Positions 44,048-56,188 of a DNA stretch of 64,000 nt are shown here, one piece after another. Numbering within the stretch: position 1 is the stretch's first letter; each line of letters starts with the position of its first letter. Below the pieces are notes generated by a model that was given only the letters and a program-made list of their open reading frames with translations, did no database searches and was not told where the DNA came from. Made by a program: the position numbers and the translations under genes. Source of the stretch: Aedes albopictus (lineage: Eukaryota > Arthropoda > Insecta > Diptera > Culicidae); contig NC_085138.1 in the NCBI RefSeq assembly GCF_035046485.1, forward strand, positions 277,369,694-277,433,693. The letters are read 5' to 3'.

Positions 44048-44221
44048 CCCAAGTAACACACTTGTCACAGAAGAGTCACGGCGGCGCATGTTTTTGTTAC
44101 GCAGAAGTCAATGTTACTTACATCTAACAAATAAATACTTGCTAAAAATAATCCACAGTGACTTCTGCGCAACAAAAATCTGCACCGCCGTGATTCTTCT
44201 GTGACAATGGTGTTACTTGGG
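44048..44221. mobile_element. CCCAAGTAACA-ended palindromic MITE (174 bp)
   Basis: Ends CCCAAGTAACACACTTGTCA and the complement of TGACAATGGTGTTACTTGGG; arms continue through GTGACTTCTGCG-type sequence. Flanked by TG (44046-44047; 44222-44223). Same termini and 2-bp TSD as 4288-4454, but a different interior. Confidence 0.88.
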
Positions 44222-44640
44222 TGCTTCAGGGTACACTTCGGATGGTAATTGATCAGCGTGTTGCGGATGTTCTGGAAGTCTAATACTCCTTCCGTCCATG
44301 TTCGATACTTGCTGTTGTTCCACTCTGACTACATTCTCAGTGTATTTCAGGTACTCACCGAGCTGCTTCCACCTTTTATTAACCTCACGTATGTCCGTAA
44401 AGAGGTTCCCGTCCCGTCCTTGTCCATACATGTCTCAGCTCTCTTACGAAGCCGTTGCGGGTTGCGTTGTGCTTCTGGTAGACCTTCCGTTGCGCTGCGT
44501 TCTTCGTCTCCGAAATCACTCAGCGCAGTGCACTCTTCGTCGACCTGTTAGATTGGACAGCACTATTTTATGGTACCCGAAGGTGCCTCGCCTACGTCTT
44601 TCATGGCTACTTATACTGTGCTTCTCCATAGAAGACCAAA
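44222..44640 (-). pseudogene. Possible LINE linker relic
   Basis: The minus-strand frame at 44213-44431 contains GNLFTDIREVNKRWKQLGEYL, similar in pattern to the 'G-x-L-x-T-D-...-W-K-x-y' segment that precedes RT in RTE- and CR1-type LINEs. Further upstream the frame is broken. Weak evidence; it could be chance. Confidence 0.3.
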
Positions 44641-45205
44641 TCTAGCTCATCCTAATTCGGAATTGCTGCCTAAACTAATCCTGTGATTATGCGAAACCGG
44701 ATGCGACTTTTTGCTTCAGTCCCTCTTAGCCGTACCGTGGTTATGTGCCGTGGTGGTTGGCGGTACGCGTTAATTCTTGATGACGAAGAGTTTTAAGCAC
44801 AACTTTACCATCGCCAGTTAATGGTCAGAATCGAACGCACTTCCTTTTTACGAATAGCACTGGATCATGGTGCTAGTTGAGCCTGGACGGACTCCTTCAC
44901 TAGTACTCGGACGCTGATCGCTGGTCAGCCACCTTCAACATGGAGAACAGATTCTGTTGTATACTCCTCCCAGCATAAACAACCGGAGCAGATGCTCAGC
45001 TTTCTCAGCAAACACTTCTTCCATGTAAGCCCTACGATCAAAGCTCCCATCGGAGTTTGTTCAACTCATCATCGGGGTGGGCCGTTTTACCCCAGCGCCA
45101 CCTTCTATTTCGATTCCCCACATACGCACTTAGTTCTGCGAGCCACCATCCATGCAGACTGTGGAGGGAAACCAGCACCGTCAGCAACATTTCATATTCA
45201 TCGTG

Positions 45206-45211
45206 GTGCTG

Positions 45212-45243
<32 letters not shown>
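45206..45243. repeat. (GCT)n microsatellite
   Basis: About 12 GCT/CTG units interrupted once by CTC. It produces poly-Leu, poly-Ala or poly-Ser frames that are not genes. 44640-45205 and 45245-45800 show nothing recognisable. Confidence 0.85.
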
Positions 45244-45805
45244 AGTGTGTGGCTTTGCCATATCAAAGTCAAGCCAACCAACAACCCGTGTGTGTGGTAA
45301 AATCACGAGGAGCAGGAGAATGTGTGAATCCTCTGTAGATGGAACTTTGCATGTGCCATTAAAATCCATCATGCGTGTGTGCGTTTATGTATGCCACATC
45401 TCGGATAAAACGCACATTGGGGACGGCAGGATCGTTACAAGGGAGGTGGCCTTGACACATGCGACTGCTAAAGGCGCGATTTGCTTGGTTGAAAGTAGTA
45501 TTGTGGAGGAGGAGGTACAGTTTTGAGTGACGTTATGAAAAATTAAAGGAGAATCCGAAAATTTGGTACAACGCAAATTCAAGACCAACGGAAACAAGCT
45601 TGGGAATCGTGGCACTGAATGCATAAGGTAGGAGTGCTCAAAATCGCCCAAGACTGACGAATATGATGATCTACGATACGGTTGGTGTATCAGATACATA
45701 CCACATAGATAAGAGGTTGTTGTTGTTCTATTCTGCACAATACAATCAGCTCTTGTTGTCGTTTTGCTATCTAAATTTCAATTTTCTTAATAATCTTCTC
45801 CCTTA

Positions 45806-46063
45806 TTCTTCTCTTTCTTTGAGGCTCTATGCTCCCACTGGAACTTGGCATGCCTCTATTCAACATAGTGTTCTTTAAACAATTCCACAGTTTGAAAGGC
45901 AACCTTCGCCTGACATTGCATGAATTTGTATATTGTGAGGTAAGTATAATGCTAAAGTACTCCCAAGGAAGTTCAGAAAAGTTTCAGACTGGAACGAGAA
46001 TCAAACCCGCCATCTCCAGATTGGCGATCCAAAGCCTTATCCACAAGGCTAAATGGAGGCCCT
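45806..46063 (-). mobile_element. Feilai-type SINE
   Basis: Minus-strand tRNA-like head (GGGCCTCCATTTAGCC, then a degenerate B box GGTTTGATTCTCGT), body with the complement of CATTGCATGAATTTGTATATTG, and a tail near 45806-45820. Older than the copy at 63456-63674, judging from decay of the B box. Confidence 0.82.
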
Positions 46064-46747
46064 GTCCAAAAATCATGTTATCTTATTACTTTTTTGTACA
46101 GGACCTTGAAAACACTTCACCTTATTGTATCCAAATTGATTTATCGACAGCCTTAGAGTAGTCAAAATTTTAAATATGGTGATTGATGACATCACACTTG
46201 ATGGATATTACATAAAATATTTGTGAAAAATAGTAACAGTGGAACGGCCATTTCACACGCACACGCAGTTAAGGTGAAACATCAGGAAATCCTTTTACAA
46301 CTTTGCATACTTACTTTAGAGGCACAAATCTAACGAACGAAACATCGTACCACATTACATTTGTTTGTCCTAGATTTGCTCATTTGCGAAAACAGGCAGA
46401 TAATTCAAATCAAGCGCATTTGTTTACGAACTTTCAAGATTCTTCTCTTGAAAACATGATTAGAGGTTCCAGTCGGCCGTTGTGGCAGCCATATTTGTAG
46501 TATCTGATGCTTCACCTTATTGGCAGTTAATCATCTGTCATATTGAAGTAGCCATATCGTTTGCTTTCATGGTCCACCCTGCCATTGAGGTGTTCGTTAA
46601 ATTACTGTATCCACCATATGTACATCTTGTACATCCAAAATAATTCAGAGACTAGAAATCCAAAAAAAAAATAAAGATAAAAATATGATTAATCAAGCTG
46701 ACAATCAGGTTCTGTGCCAGTAGAAACCCCAACCAACAAACGACCAC

Positions 46748-46861
46748 ATATGATGTTGAATAAGATGCAAAAGTGGAGGCGATATGCGTACACTTTACAC
46801 GTGGTTAAATGGAAGCATGTACGCATATGGCTTCCACTTTAGCATCCTATTCTACATCATT
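46748..46861. mobile_element. Complete MITE of the family split by the BEL element
   Basis: Ends ATGATGTTGAATAAGATGCA and the complement of CATCCTATTCTACATCAT; the left arm continues as AAAGTGGAGGCGATATGCGT. About 114 bp, no ORF, TSD unclear. It shows what the uninterrupted form of 102-207/7634-7655 looks like. Confidence 0.75.
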
Positions 46862-46884
46862 AGCGACTTGGTGTTGGCTGGGAC

Positions 46885-47163
46885 CAAAGAATAAGAATAT
46901 AAAGAATGCCCACTCAGCTGATGCTCGGGGGGACTCTATCGCAGCGCTATCTGCGGATGAAAGTTCAACTTTCATGCGGTAGTGTGCGTTATTGATTGTA
47001 TGCGGATACCAAGACAAACGCACACCACCTTCTCTTATGACAAATCACGAACACTGTTACATAGAGCTTCTACCTTGAAACGCTTAGAGAGCGTCTTGTC
47101 TTGCCGCTTGAAGTTTACATAGATAAAGACAAGAGAGGGCATTCTTTCTATTTTTATTCTTTG
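46885..47163. mobile_element. CAAAG-ended hAT-like MITE (279 bp)
   Basis: Ends CAAAGAATAAGAATATAAAG and the complement of CTATTTTTATTCTTTG, both followed internally by AAGAATGCCC. Flanked by CTGGGAC (46878-46884; 47164-47170), a 7-bp duplication that is probably an 8-bp hAT TSD with one change. No ORF. Confidence 0.7.
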
Positions 47164-47170
47164 CTGGGAC

Positions 47171-50100
47171 GCTAGCCAAAAAAAGAGTGGATTATTTTAT
47201 AAAAGTGTAGTTTTCAAGATTAGTAGTTCTTCACAATAATCTGTAACCGTTTAGCTACAATTATCTCAATATTATTTTTAATTTGTGCATTTGTTCAGAA
47301 ACTATAGTGTTTTTATAGATTGTATAGTTTGTTAAATGTATGGGATCAACGGGCTTAAAAGGGCAGATAGGATCAACTGTGGTAAGAAGGAAAAAGGATT
47401 AGAAATAAATGGGTGGTGATAATCAACATGGAAGGAAAATGAAGGGAGGATGGGACAACTGGAAAATGAATGGATTGGCTGGATATAATTTTGGGGAGTC
47501 GGCCATTGATCAATAGTAATTCGGCGTCCGTACAAGACAGTTGAGCCAAGTGATTGAAGTGCCTACAGTGCCCAAAGTTCCGTGTGTGTCCCTGAAGCGA
47601 ACCTCAGTGCGAGGCAAATAGTTCCGCCAGGTAATTAACTCTGCTAGTTACCAGAAGACCGTTTGTTTAACATGCCATTGGTCTTCAGGACCTTTGTTTG
47701 GATTCTATAATTCTTAGATTGCCCCAGCCAACTGTGCACGTTCTGCCAAACCAACGATTTCGTTGGTATTGGTCTAACCGTCAAGGACCTCCTCTCAGGC
47801 TCCATAACCGCCGTAGTGAGAGAAATCTCGGACAGTGAAGTCCTAAAAGTCCAAGAGAACCCTTCTCGGCGTGGCCAATACGGTCTCGTCCGTGGCCCGT
47901 CGATTGCGTCAACGAAGGGAACGCCGTAGACCCTCCAGGCTACCTCCGTAGCCATCCGCCATTGCCTTTGGCCCAATCAAGAGGCACCGCCGCCATTCAA
48001 GTGCGCGAAGACCAAGCCACCAAGCCGCCATCTTCCAACTCACCACCGCAGAAGCAAACCTCACCTGCAGCAGCGAGCGCTCGCCAACGTCCAACAACGC
48101 CCCGGTACGTACCAGAACAACGATCCTCACACCACAAACTAGCCCATAGTAGTGGCAATAGCCCAATAAAGTTCAGACACCTAACCTCAGTATTAGATTA
48201 AATAAATCCCACATAGACTTTGTATAACACTTTTTCAATTCACCAATCACTAAGAATTCCACAGTTTCAGCACCCGTTGTTCCGCGTAGCCCCTCCGAAT
48301 TACCCAGTAGCAAGCTGACCCTGTAGACCCAGCTCTAGGGGTCTCATGCTGCTGAGCTAGTTATCCGGGAGTCTTGGTTTAGCCACTGGGTTGATTGAGC
48401 AGTTTGTAAGTCTCAGTAAGTCTCAAATCTTATCCCTAGCTCACATAATCCAGCGGAAGCACAAATCATTAAAACGGATTGATATTCAACGTATATCAAC
48501 GTACCCCGAAGCATACAATTTAGGGACATTTCGTGGTGCACCGAAAGCGTTCGTGTGTTATCCCGATCTAGTTCGCCTCTAAGTGCAAAGCTCGGTAACC
48601 CGTTTTATCTTTTCCTGCTCGAATTTGGTAGCATGTGGTCGATAAGCCACTCATATTGGCAATAAATCTGGAAGCAGTAGCAATAATTGGGATAATTGCC
48701 TTACGTTATGGGATGGAAAACCACATTGTACCGGGGTGGCCGCTCAGAGTCTTTCTCTTGAGAGCGTATGTAGTCATCGAGCAGAGCTGGTCTACTAAAT
48801 CAATATAATGCAGCAAGTTGGGGTTTCCTTATCGCCATGCAATCGATTGGGATTGTGGCCGATTGTCGACTCATGATTCAGCTTTTGGACTGTTTCCTGC
48901 AGGGAAGTATGTCCAACCCAAGTCGAGCTTACTCGATAAGTCGATTATCTTCACATGGTAATATTTTGTGATCGTTATTTTGCTGCTAAATCTTCGTCGT
49001 ATATGTAATCTGCCTGATCTAATAGTCTGCCAGTCTAAGTACTCTATTGTCGTCGGAATCACTTTCACCATAAAGTTTTCCGGAGCGTCTCTGTACCCTT
49101 TTACCCGGTCAATAACTTTTTACCACCACGGGATGAGATGGAGACCTCCCTCTTATCACACCGTTCCAGACGACGATGATATTTATTCAAATGTGAGTAC
49201 AAAAGCAATAAAGAGATAATTCTTCCAGATCGTTGCCAAAATAGAGGAACATTTTTCCGGTAATGGGGAAATTTATGAGTCTGAAGATAACCTTCCTGTC
49301 CGAGCTGCATGTGTCTTTTTTAGTGGTCTGGAATCTTCGCTCTATACACGGTGCTCAATGCTCAACGAGCGTGACAGTCGCCGCTACCGTCGCCGTTCGT
49401 AGAAATTTGTCCCAAACGTATCGATGCGGTGGTTGTCCACTTCCTCCCGGAGGTCCGTCCTCTCCAAACGACGACTATAACAGAGTTCTTCTCGCTTCCG
49501 GTTGTGCTGGCTGCAGCTGGCGTTATGTACTCCTCAACCAGCTGCACATAGTTTTCGCAGCAGCAAAGCGAAATATTTCTCAATTTTTGTGTTATTATTT
49601 TTGTGGTGCAAAATTCTCCAAATTACACCAACTATGCTTCCGTCCCGGTCTGGATGTCGTTGCGCTGCAGCAGCTTACTCATGGTCCGTCGCACGTCTAG
49701 AGATCGGTGGAAGGTGTGTTCTGTACTGTATATGCGACAACCACGCGAAACACTGCAGTATAACTTTGAAAATTGGGGCGGAAATGAATCGACGACAAAA
49801 AAATTTAGAGGGGCGTGTACAAGACACAACCGCATGACGTAAACTACGTAAAGCAGTTTGTTATTGGTTGAATCAATAGTTTGAATCAATAAAAATAATC
49901 ATATCATAAGAAACAAGGTAAACTCTGCAAGTTTGAGAATTCCGGTATTGGAGATAATTACAAAATAGTTTGAACTTGTACCGACTTTTCGAACTCTCTA
50001 AGCAAAATACCCTCTTCAAATGAGTGTAATAAGTTGTGTACCTTTTAATTCCGCCCTATTTTGCTTATCCTTTGACAGATACGCGTATCGACTACCACTT

Positions 50101-50550
50101 GTAATCTTCCTCAGTGTCAGTTATCCACAGTTTGAAGCCTAAGCGAAGCCGGCGGGAATCCCTTATACACTGCGTTGATGGTAGCGCAAGAAGAAAGCGC
50201 ACTCGCTAGATTCAGAGACACGACCAGATGAAAAGACACGGTTTAATTTCCGCACAATGCTGTTGCATTTTGTTTAGTGTACTATAGTAAGTTTCAATAT
50301 TCGGCAGTTTTGACACTTATGTGACCAGCGTCACTTTATCGGAAAATCTGCCATTTACTCTTTCAGAAAATTTATAAAGCCCTTGAAAAGGCTGTTCGAA
50401 CCTGAATTTAGTCAAATTATTGCCCGTGAGTTCAACAAATTTCATTGTTTTGGCAGCAAGTCAGAACAGCGACGAGGCTTTGTCTTAGGACGTCCATAAG
50501 AAGAAGAAGAAGTAGAAGAATTAGTTTGATAGATAGAAGAAGAATTAGTT
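47171..50550. other. Unannotated sequence, no gene recognised
   Basis: 47520-48200 is GC-richer with several overlapping short frames and an AATAAA near 48162. 49330-49700 is another GC-rich patch. About 50070-50130 is a single diverged arm of the foldback MITE seen at 13376-13605. None of the frames shows a domain I can name. This is the best candidate stretch for host exons missed by eye. Confidence 0.35.
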
Positions 50551-51490
50551 TGACGAGAGAGGGGTAAGAATCAGTAATGCCATACAACTTACTTTGCAAT
50601 CACACAGATCAATCAAAAATGCAAATCATTAAGCTTTTGCTAATTTGATGACTGGAATTGCCTATATATTATTATTTATCAAAGAATTTCTATAAATCGT
50701 AGTAGCTTTCTTCCGGATTTTGCGGCAAAAATGGGCACAGAGAATTTTGATTTTTGCAGACATAATACTAATTGAAATTTGGTTGAGAAATAATCTTAAT
50801 TTCTTCATTAAACTTGCAATTTCTCTAAGTTTAAGAAAATTATTGGAAATTTCCGATCAACTCGCTTTTGTAAATTTATATGGAGTGTATCATGGATGCT
50901 ACAAGAAGCAATTATATTTCCACGCTCCGGCTTTGAGACTGTGCCGATTTTGACATTATTTGTGACCCGGCGCTTCGTCTTCCTTAGAAAATTATTCGGT
51001 TCATTTTTGTGGAGGAACATTGGAAAACGCAAATGGAGAAACTGGCTAGCCCTCCGTCAATGGCATCCTCTTGAAAGGTCATGAACGAATGATGGAAGAT
51101 GAGAAGAATTTACTGGACGGCAAAACGCAAAAATGTGCTCACACGCAATCGGCTGGTTAAAACATCGGCTTACTTTTCCCAAATTTTCAATAGTTTGCTG
51201 TTGAAAATCAATAATTTTGATTATTTGTCATAAATGGTACGTACCTACATTTCCAATCGATTAATATGAAATATTTGGTAATAATACTATTAATGGCTGA
51301 GTTATTAGCGTGCAAAATCTGACATAATTTCGTGACCGTCGTAAAATTTTAGATTTCCAGTGCCGTGGTAGCGTAAGTACCCCATTTAATGAAATTTTAC
51401 CGCACTCGCGTAGTAGATGGTTTTAAAATGTCGGCATTTGCATGTCTTTACTTAATTCGGAATAAACTCTTGCAGTAAATATAGAATTGT

Positions 51491-51506
51491 AGCCCTCATA
51501 AGGGCT
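51491..51506 (-). terminator. Stem-loop AGCCCT-loop-AGGGCT
   Basis: A 6-bp perfect stem with a 4-nt loop, read on the minus strand as AGCCCTTATGAGGGCT and followed by AC. Stem length, loop size and trailing AC resemble the histone mRNA 3' stem-loop, but the loop is not the usual TTTC type. Lies about 285 bp downstream of the TATA at 51777-51786. Confidence 0.4.
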
Positions 51507-51776
51507 GTTTAAATTCAATTGCTTACTAAAGGTGAAATTCGGTAGTTATGATTGCGAAATCCCGAACGGCGACGGTGGCGTTGACTCCGATGGTGGGTTT
51601 GCGAGACGATGCTGTGCAAAACATGACGATGCGAAAGCGGACGCACTCGCACTCGCGCGCAACCGCCGTCGACCATCGCGATCGGCTTGCCAAAGCATAC
51701 TGAAGGAAGTGAAGTGAGCGCTCCGCTGATGCGTTCCCGTCAAAGAGTTGGCAAAGAATAAGAGAAAATGCAGTTT

Positions 51777-51786
51777 GCTTTTATAC
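51777..51786 (-). promoter_or_regulatory. TATA box GTATAAAAGC
   Basis: Minus-strand GTATAAAAGC with GAACCAACCACG about 40 bp upstream in the CCAAT-box position. Drives, if active, a short unit ending at the stem-loop 51491-51506. Confidence 0.4.
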
Positions 51787-52221
51787 GGCAAGTCGGTTCG
51801 TTTTCCCCTCTCGAACGTGGTTGGTTCCTATGTAGAGGGGTAAGAATCAGTGATGCCATAGGATTTATTTGCAATATTGGTTTGATTAATGTTCATCAAA
51901 TTCATTTTAATATGCAAATCATACTTTTGCAAATTGGGTGACTAGATTTATTAAAAGTTTAATACTTATAAATAATAATTTAATAATATCATGGTTAAGT
52001 ATTGCACATTTTAAACGGTTAAAGTACTTATTCAATCAAATTTGGCAACACTGTTTAACAATGCTCATTTTCTTCATCAAAGTAACCATTTTCCTAAGTT
52101 GAAGAAATTGAACAAATTTTGCTGATTTTGTTCCTTCCATTTATAACAGCCATCTCATAGTAATTTCACTTGAAACCGTAACCTGGAAAATTATCCGTTC
52201 TCTCTTGTGGGACAGTTTTAT

Positions 52222-52237
52222 AGCCCTCAGAAGGGCT
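52222..52237 (-). terminator. Second AGCCCT-loop-AGGGCT stem-loop
   Basis: Minus strand AGCCCTTCTGAGGGCT, preceded by AAAAC as at the other copy. About 460 bp downstream of the TATA at 52698-52706, a distance typical of a small replication-dependent histone gene, but no histone frame lies between. Confidence 0.4.
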
Positions 52238-52697
52238 GTTTTAATTTACATCATTTCCATCCGACGATGAAAAGTCCTTATCCGGCTGGCAGCTCCAATT
52301 TTACCACCGCACGCCGCGTTCGACGACGCACAACAATACTGAGCGAACATGCAAACGGAGAAACTGCTCTGTGTGGTCGTCAGATCCACTCGTGCTGCCG
52401 CGCACTCCGACTCCACGCACAACCGCCGACAGCTACCACCGTGCTCGGAATGACTATGGCTGTTCTACTCCGATGCGTTCCCCTCATCCCCTCTGGAGTG
52501 GTCAGCAGCTCCACTTGTACCGCATCAGGCCAGGCACGACGACGCGACGACGCGCGACCGTCGACAACCACCGTGCTCGGCATGTGGAAGTATACTAAGC
52601 AGCGAAAATGCAAACGGAGGTGCTGGGCTGTTCTCCTCCGATGCGTTCCCCTCGAAGAGTCGATGCAGAATGGAGGAAGATGGGAAGAAGAAGTAAT

Positions 52698-52755
52698 CTT
52701 TTATACTGGGTGATGCTCGGCGAAAAATCGCAAACCTGTGCTCGCACGTGATTGG
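52698..52755 (-). promoter_or_regulatory. CCAAT plus TATA promoter-like module
   Basis: Minus-strand CAGCCAATCACG (CCAAT at 52755-52751) about 45 bp upstream of GTATAAAAG (52706-52698). This spacing is normal for a core Pol II promoter and common in histone genes. The equivalent site in module A (about 51150) has CAGCCGATTG and no clear TATA. Confidence 0.45.
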
Positions 52756-52969
52756 CTGGATAAAACATGGGTCCACTTTTCCCAAATTTTCAATAGTTTG
52801 CTGTTGAAAATCAATAGTTAGCTATAATTATTTCAACGCGTAGATAAATTTCTGATCGATCGGTGCAAAAATTTTGAAAATCGGTCGTGAAACGGCTGAG
52901 TTATTAGCGCTCAAAACCTATCAATTTTTCGTGACGGTCGCAAAATTTTAGATTTTCATTTTACACCCA

Positions 52970-53988
52970 GTACTTCCCGTAAGACGTAGTTTACGTCAAA
53001 AAAGTCATGTGAACTTGCAGAAAATTCGAAATCAATTGAGCACATGCGAGCGCTAGGACTAGCATGCAGTGTTGGTGCTGTGAAAATGCTTTGTGTAGAG
53101 TGGCGTTGCAATGCGGAGAAGTAAAAACAAAAATCGTTTTTATCTTTACAGGTTATGATGATGAAAATGCTACATTTAGAAATACATTCCATTTTGTATC
53201 GAACAACTTATTATAGTTGATTGCTTGATCCTTATCAGTATTTGATGTCCTCGATCTATTAATTTTTAAACCATTATTGAAGTATTGTTTTGTCCTTTGG
53301 CTGTGAATGCAAAGCCTGTCTCCCTAAATCAGATGTTTTGTACTCCCAGACTACGACTTTATCTAGGGTATAACCCTTGCGGCCCTCAACAAAGTTATTT
53401 AACAAAAGTTTCCTACACAAATACCAAAAAATGATATCAAACGACCGCTTACAGCACCACCTAGCTAAAAAGTCGAAAACTTGTAATTTACGCATACATT
53501 TGGTCAAGTTACCCTATACTAACTTCAAGATCGTTGAGCGTTCCCTTAGAATTAATTGATTCCACTCAAATTTTTACGGTTTTATCTGAGAGTTCGGACC
53601 AACTGATTCAGGGGATAATATTTTGCATTTTGCGTCATGTAAGTGACACTTTTGAAAACCCCTTAAATCCGCTTGGGGACCAACGAAAAGCCTTTGAATA
53701 CCCCCTGAAATTATCAAAGCTCCCTGAAGCCGTGTGGCCCCTGAAATGCTTTTCAGCCGATCCAAAAACAACTAAAATTCCCTGAAATTCCCCCAAAACT
53801 CCATGAAACCACCCTAATATCTTTGAAACCCCTGAATTTAACTGAAACCCATTGTAGCTGCTTTGAACACCCTAAAACCCATACTCCCCCTTCTCCCTTA
53901 GACGCTATTGTTATCCGATAATGATCCATTAGATCGCTCATTCGATTATCCCTCCCTAAGGTCTTCGGGAGCTTTTTCCCCTTAAACG
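52970..53988. repeat. AT-rich flank and CCTGAAA-type periodic DNA
   Basis: 52970-53640 shows no recognisable feature. 53650-53905 repeats CCCTGAAATTATC, CCCTGAAATTCCC and AAACCCCTGAATTT-like units at about 15-bp steps and ends in CCCCCTTCTCCC, matching 27480-27720. It is the left target flank of the RTE element. Confidence 0.5.
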
Positions 53989-54018
53989 CCGCTTGGTGCT
54001 ATTTCCTTACCTTACCGA

Positions 54019-55287
54019 TCAGGCTAAGGCCGGGATGGCCTCTGCTGTACATAGTAGCCGCCTCCATTCCACTCGGTCCATGGCTGTTTGTCTCCAGTTT
54101 CGCACTCTGCGTAGGGTCCGCAGATCGTCCTCCACTTGGTCGACCCACCTAGCTCTCTGCACTCCTCGTCTTCTTGTACCGGTCGGATGGCTCTCGAGAA
54201 CCATTTTAGTCGGGTTGCTATCCGACATCCTGATGACGTGACCCGCCCACCATAGCCTTCCGATTTTCACGGTATGGACGATGGTTAGTTCTCTCAGCAG
54301 CTGATGCAGCTCGTGGTTCATTCGCCTTCTTCAAGTCCCGTCTTCCATCTGCACTCCGCCGTAGATGGTACGCAACACCTTCCGTTCGAAAACTCCAAGG
54401 GCGCGTTGGTCCTCTGCACGTAGGGTCCATGTTTCGTGCCCATAGAGGACGACCGGTCTAATCAGCGCTTTGTAGATAGTTAACTTCGTGTTACGCCGAA
54501 CTTTATTCGATCGTAGAGCTCTGCGGAGTCCAAAGTAAGAACGATTTCCTGCCACAATGCGCCTCTGAATTTCTCTGCTGGTGTCGTTGTCGGCGGTCAC
54601 CAGTGAGCCCAAGAACACGAATTCTTAAACCGCCTCGATTTCATCACCGTCGATATAGATTCGGGGTGGCAGGCGCGGTGTTTCCTCCCTGGAGCCCTTT
54701 GCCATCATGTACTTTGTCTTCGACACATTAATGACTAATCCGATTCGCCTGGCTTCACTCTTTAGTCGGATGTACGTTTCCGCCATCGTCTCAAATTTAC
54801 GAGCAATAATATCAATATCATCGGCGAAACCAAGCAGCTGAACGGACTTCGTGAAAATCGTCCCACTCGTGTTTATCCCCGCTCTCCTTATTACACCCTC
54901 TAAAGCAATGTTGAACAGCAAGCACAAAAGACCATCACCTTGCCGTAACCCTCTGCGAGATTCGGAGGGACTCGAGAGTGTCCCTGATACTTGAACTACG
55001 CACATCACTCGATCCATCGTCGCCTTGATCAATCGTATCAGTTTATACGGGAATCCGTATTCGTGCATAATCTGCCATAGCTGTTCTCGATCGATTGTAT
55101 CATACGCCGATTTGAAATCGATGAACAAGTGATGTGTGGGCACGTTGTATCTGCAACACCTGGCGGATGGCGAACATCTGGTCCGCTGTAGCGCGTTCAC
55201 CCATAAATCCAACCTGATATTGCCCCACGAACTCTCTTGCAATCGGTGATAGACGGTGGCATAAAATTTGAGAGAGTATCTTGTAGG
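54019..55287 (-). pseudogene. RTE reverse transcriptase, C-terminal part
   Basis: One frame with two in-frame stops (near 54622 and 54322). RT motifs are clear: FIDFKSAYDTIDREQ, RRGLRQGDGLLCLLFN and the catalytic LLGFADDIDIIAR. The thumb and C-terminal region typical of RTE follow: FLGSLVTADNDTSREIQRRI, RPVVLYGHETW and RLWWAGHVIRM, ending with GTRRRGVQRARWVDQVEDDL. The 5' end is cut at 55287 by the terminal-repeat element. Before damage it acted in target-primed reverse transcription. Confidence 0.9.
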
Positions 55288-55435
55288 TAATTTCATGTCT
55301 CCATTTGTCAATTAGCAACATTTAGGGCCTTCTAATTACAAGTTTTTCCAGTATGTTTCAGACATACCAGCAAATCTGGTAAAATGCCAGTAAAATGGAC
55401 AATATGTATCATCGTACTCTTGCTTGCGTCACATG

Positions 55436-55591
55436 CATAGGCGAAACTACCGGGGGTGCCGGGGGTGCCAGGCACCCCCTGGAATTTTGAATCATTGCTG
55501 TGAGATATGGGGCGATGAATTATAAATGGATGGAATAATGAATATTTGTTTGTAGTGCAACCCCTGGTACAAATCCGTAGTTTCGCCAATG
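55436..55591. mobile_element. hAT MITE (156 bp)
   Basis: Ends CATAGGCGAAACTAC and GTAGTTTCGCCAATG, perfect 8-bp TSD GTCACATG (55428-55435; 55592-55599). The sub-terminal GTGCCAGGCACCCCCT motif is shared with the large hAT composite at 35952-42398. Confidence 0.92.
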
Positions 55592-55659
55592 GTCACATGG
55601 CGCAGTTCGGTCGTCTGAGCGTCCAACCGTGTCGAGCTCTCGACGCACACGCAAAAACG

Positions 55660-55940
55660 GCTACGCTCAAAAATGTGTTCGGCTTGCACATTTTTAGTAA
55701 ACATCCATGCCGCACATGACTGTGTTGGAAACACACATTTTTATAAAATTGCTCGTACGGCCACATGAACATGTATTTTGCAATAATTTCGACATGGCAA
55801 CCTCACTGGGTTTATAAACCACCTTCAAATACCGAAAAATATTGATATTTTGCAAAAATGTGAGCGTACGAGCAATTTTAAAAAATGTGTGTTTCCAACA
55901 CAGTCCTTGAGCGGCACGGGTGATACTCAAAAATGAGAGC
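55660..55940. mobile_element. Foldback MITE (about 280 bp)
   Basis: Inverted arms share ACTGTGTTGGAAACACACAT and AAAATTGCTCGTACG (left about 55705-55763; right about 55862-55905 on the complement). Outer ends near CTCAAAAATG. The centre is AT-rich. Exact ends and TSD not resolved. Confidence 0.7.
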
Positions 55941-56188
55941 TTTTATTTTAGAAAGCATACTAATTAGACACCAGCAAAACAAACTGCCTTATGGCTAGGT
56001 TTGCGGCGTGCGAGAGTAAGTCTCGGCTTCATGTAAATAATTCGCTCGCACTTGTAATTAGTGGGCACAAACAGGAGTGTGTTGTGGATTGGCATCTAAG
56101 CTGAAAAGTGAGATGAGTTTGTGAAATAGGAGTGTTCACGGTGCGGCTTCGGAGTCAGTTTGCCTTTCTATTCCGCAAAACCATAACC

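Larger units (their letters stand above)
50556..52966 (-). repeat. Diverged tandem modules resembling histone-gene spacers and promoters
   Basis: Module A (50556-51361) and module B (51832-52966) share, in the same order, GGGGTAAGAATCAGTRATGCC (50560; 51836), GTTGAGAA/TTGAAGAA-type AT-rich sequence, GGAAGATGRGAAGAA (51094; 52677), CCCAAATTTTCAATAGTTTG (51179; 52779), GAGTTATTAGCG (51300; 52900) and a terminal AAAATTTTAGATTT. Between and within them are minus-strand TATA boxes, a CCAAT box and GC-rich stem-loops. The GC-rich transcribed-looking parts code for no histone; they contain internal tandem duplications such as GAGGGGAACGCATCGGAG. Confidence 0.6.

Noticed and set aside
45152..45526. 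Frame with poly-Leu that could look like a signal peptide or membrane segment
   Set aside because: The leucines come from a (GCT)n microsatellite.
52207..52713. 168-codon plus-strand frame as a gene
   Set aside because: It runs antisense to the promoter-like signals and contains internal tandem duplications; no recognisable domain.
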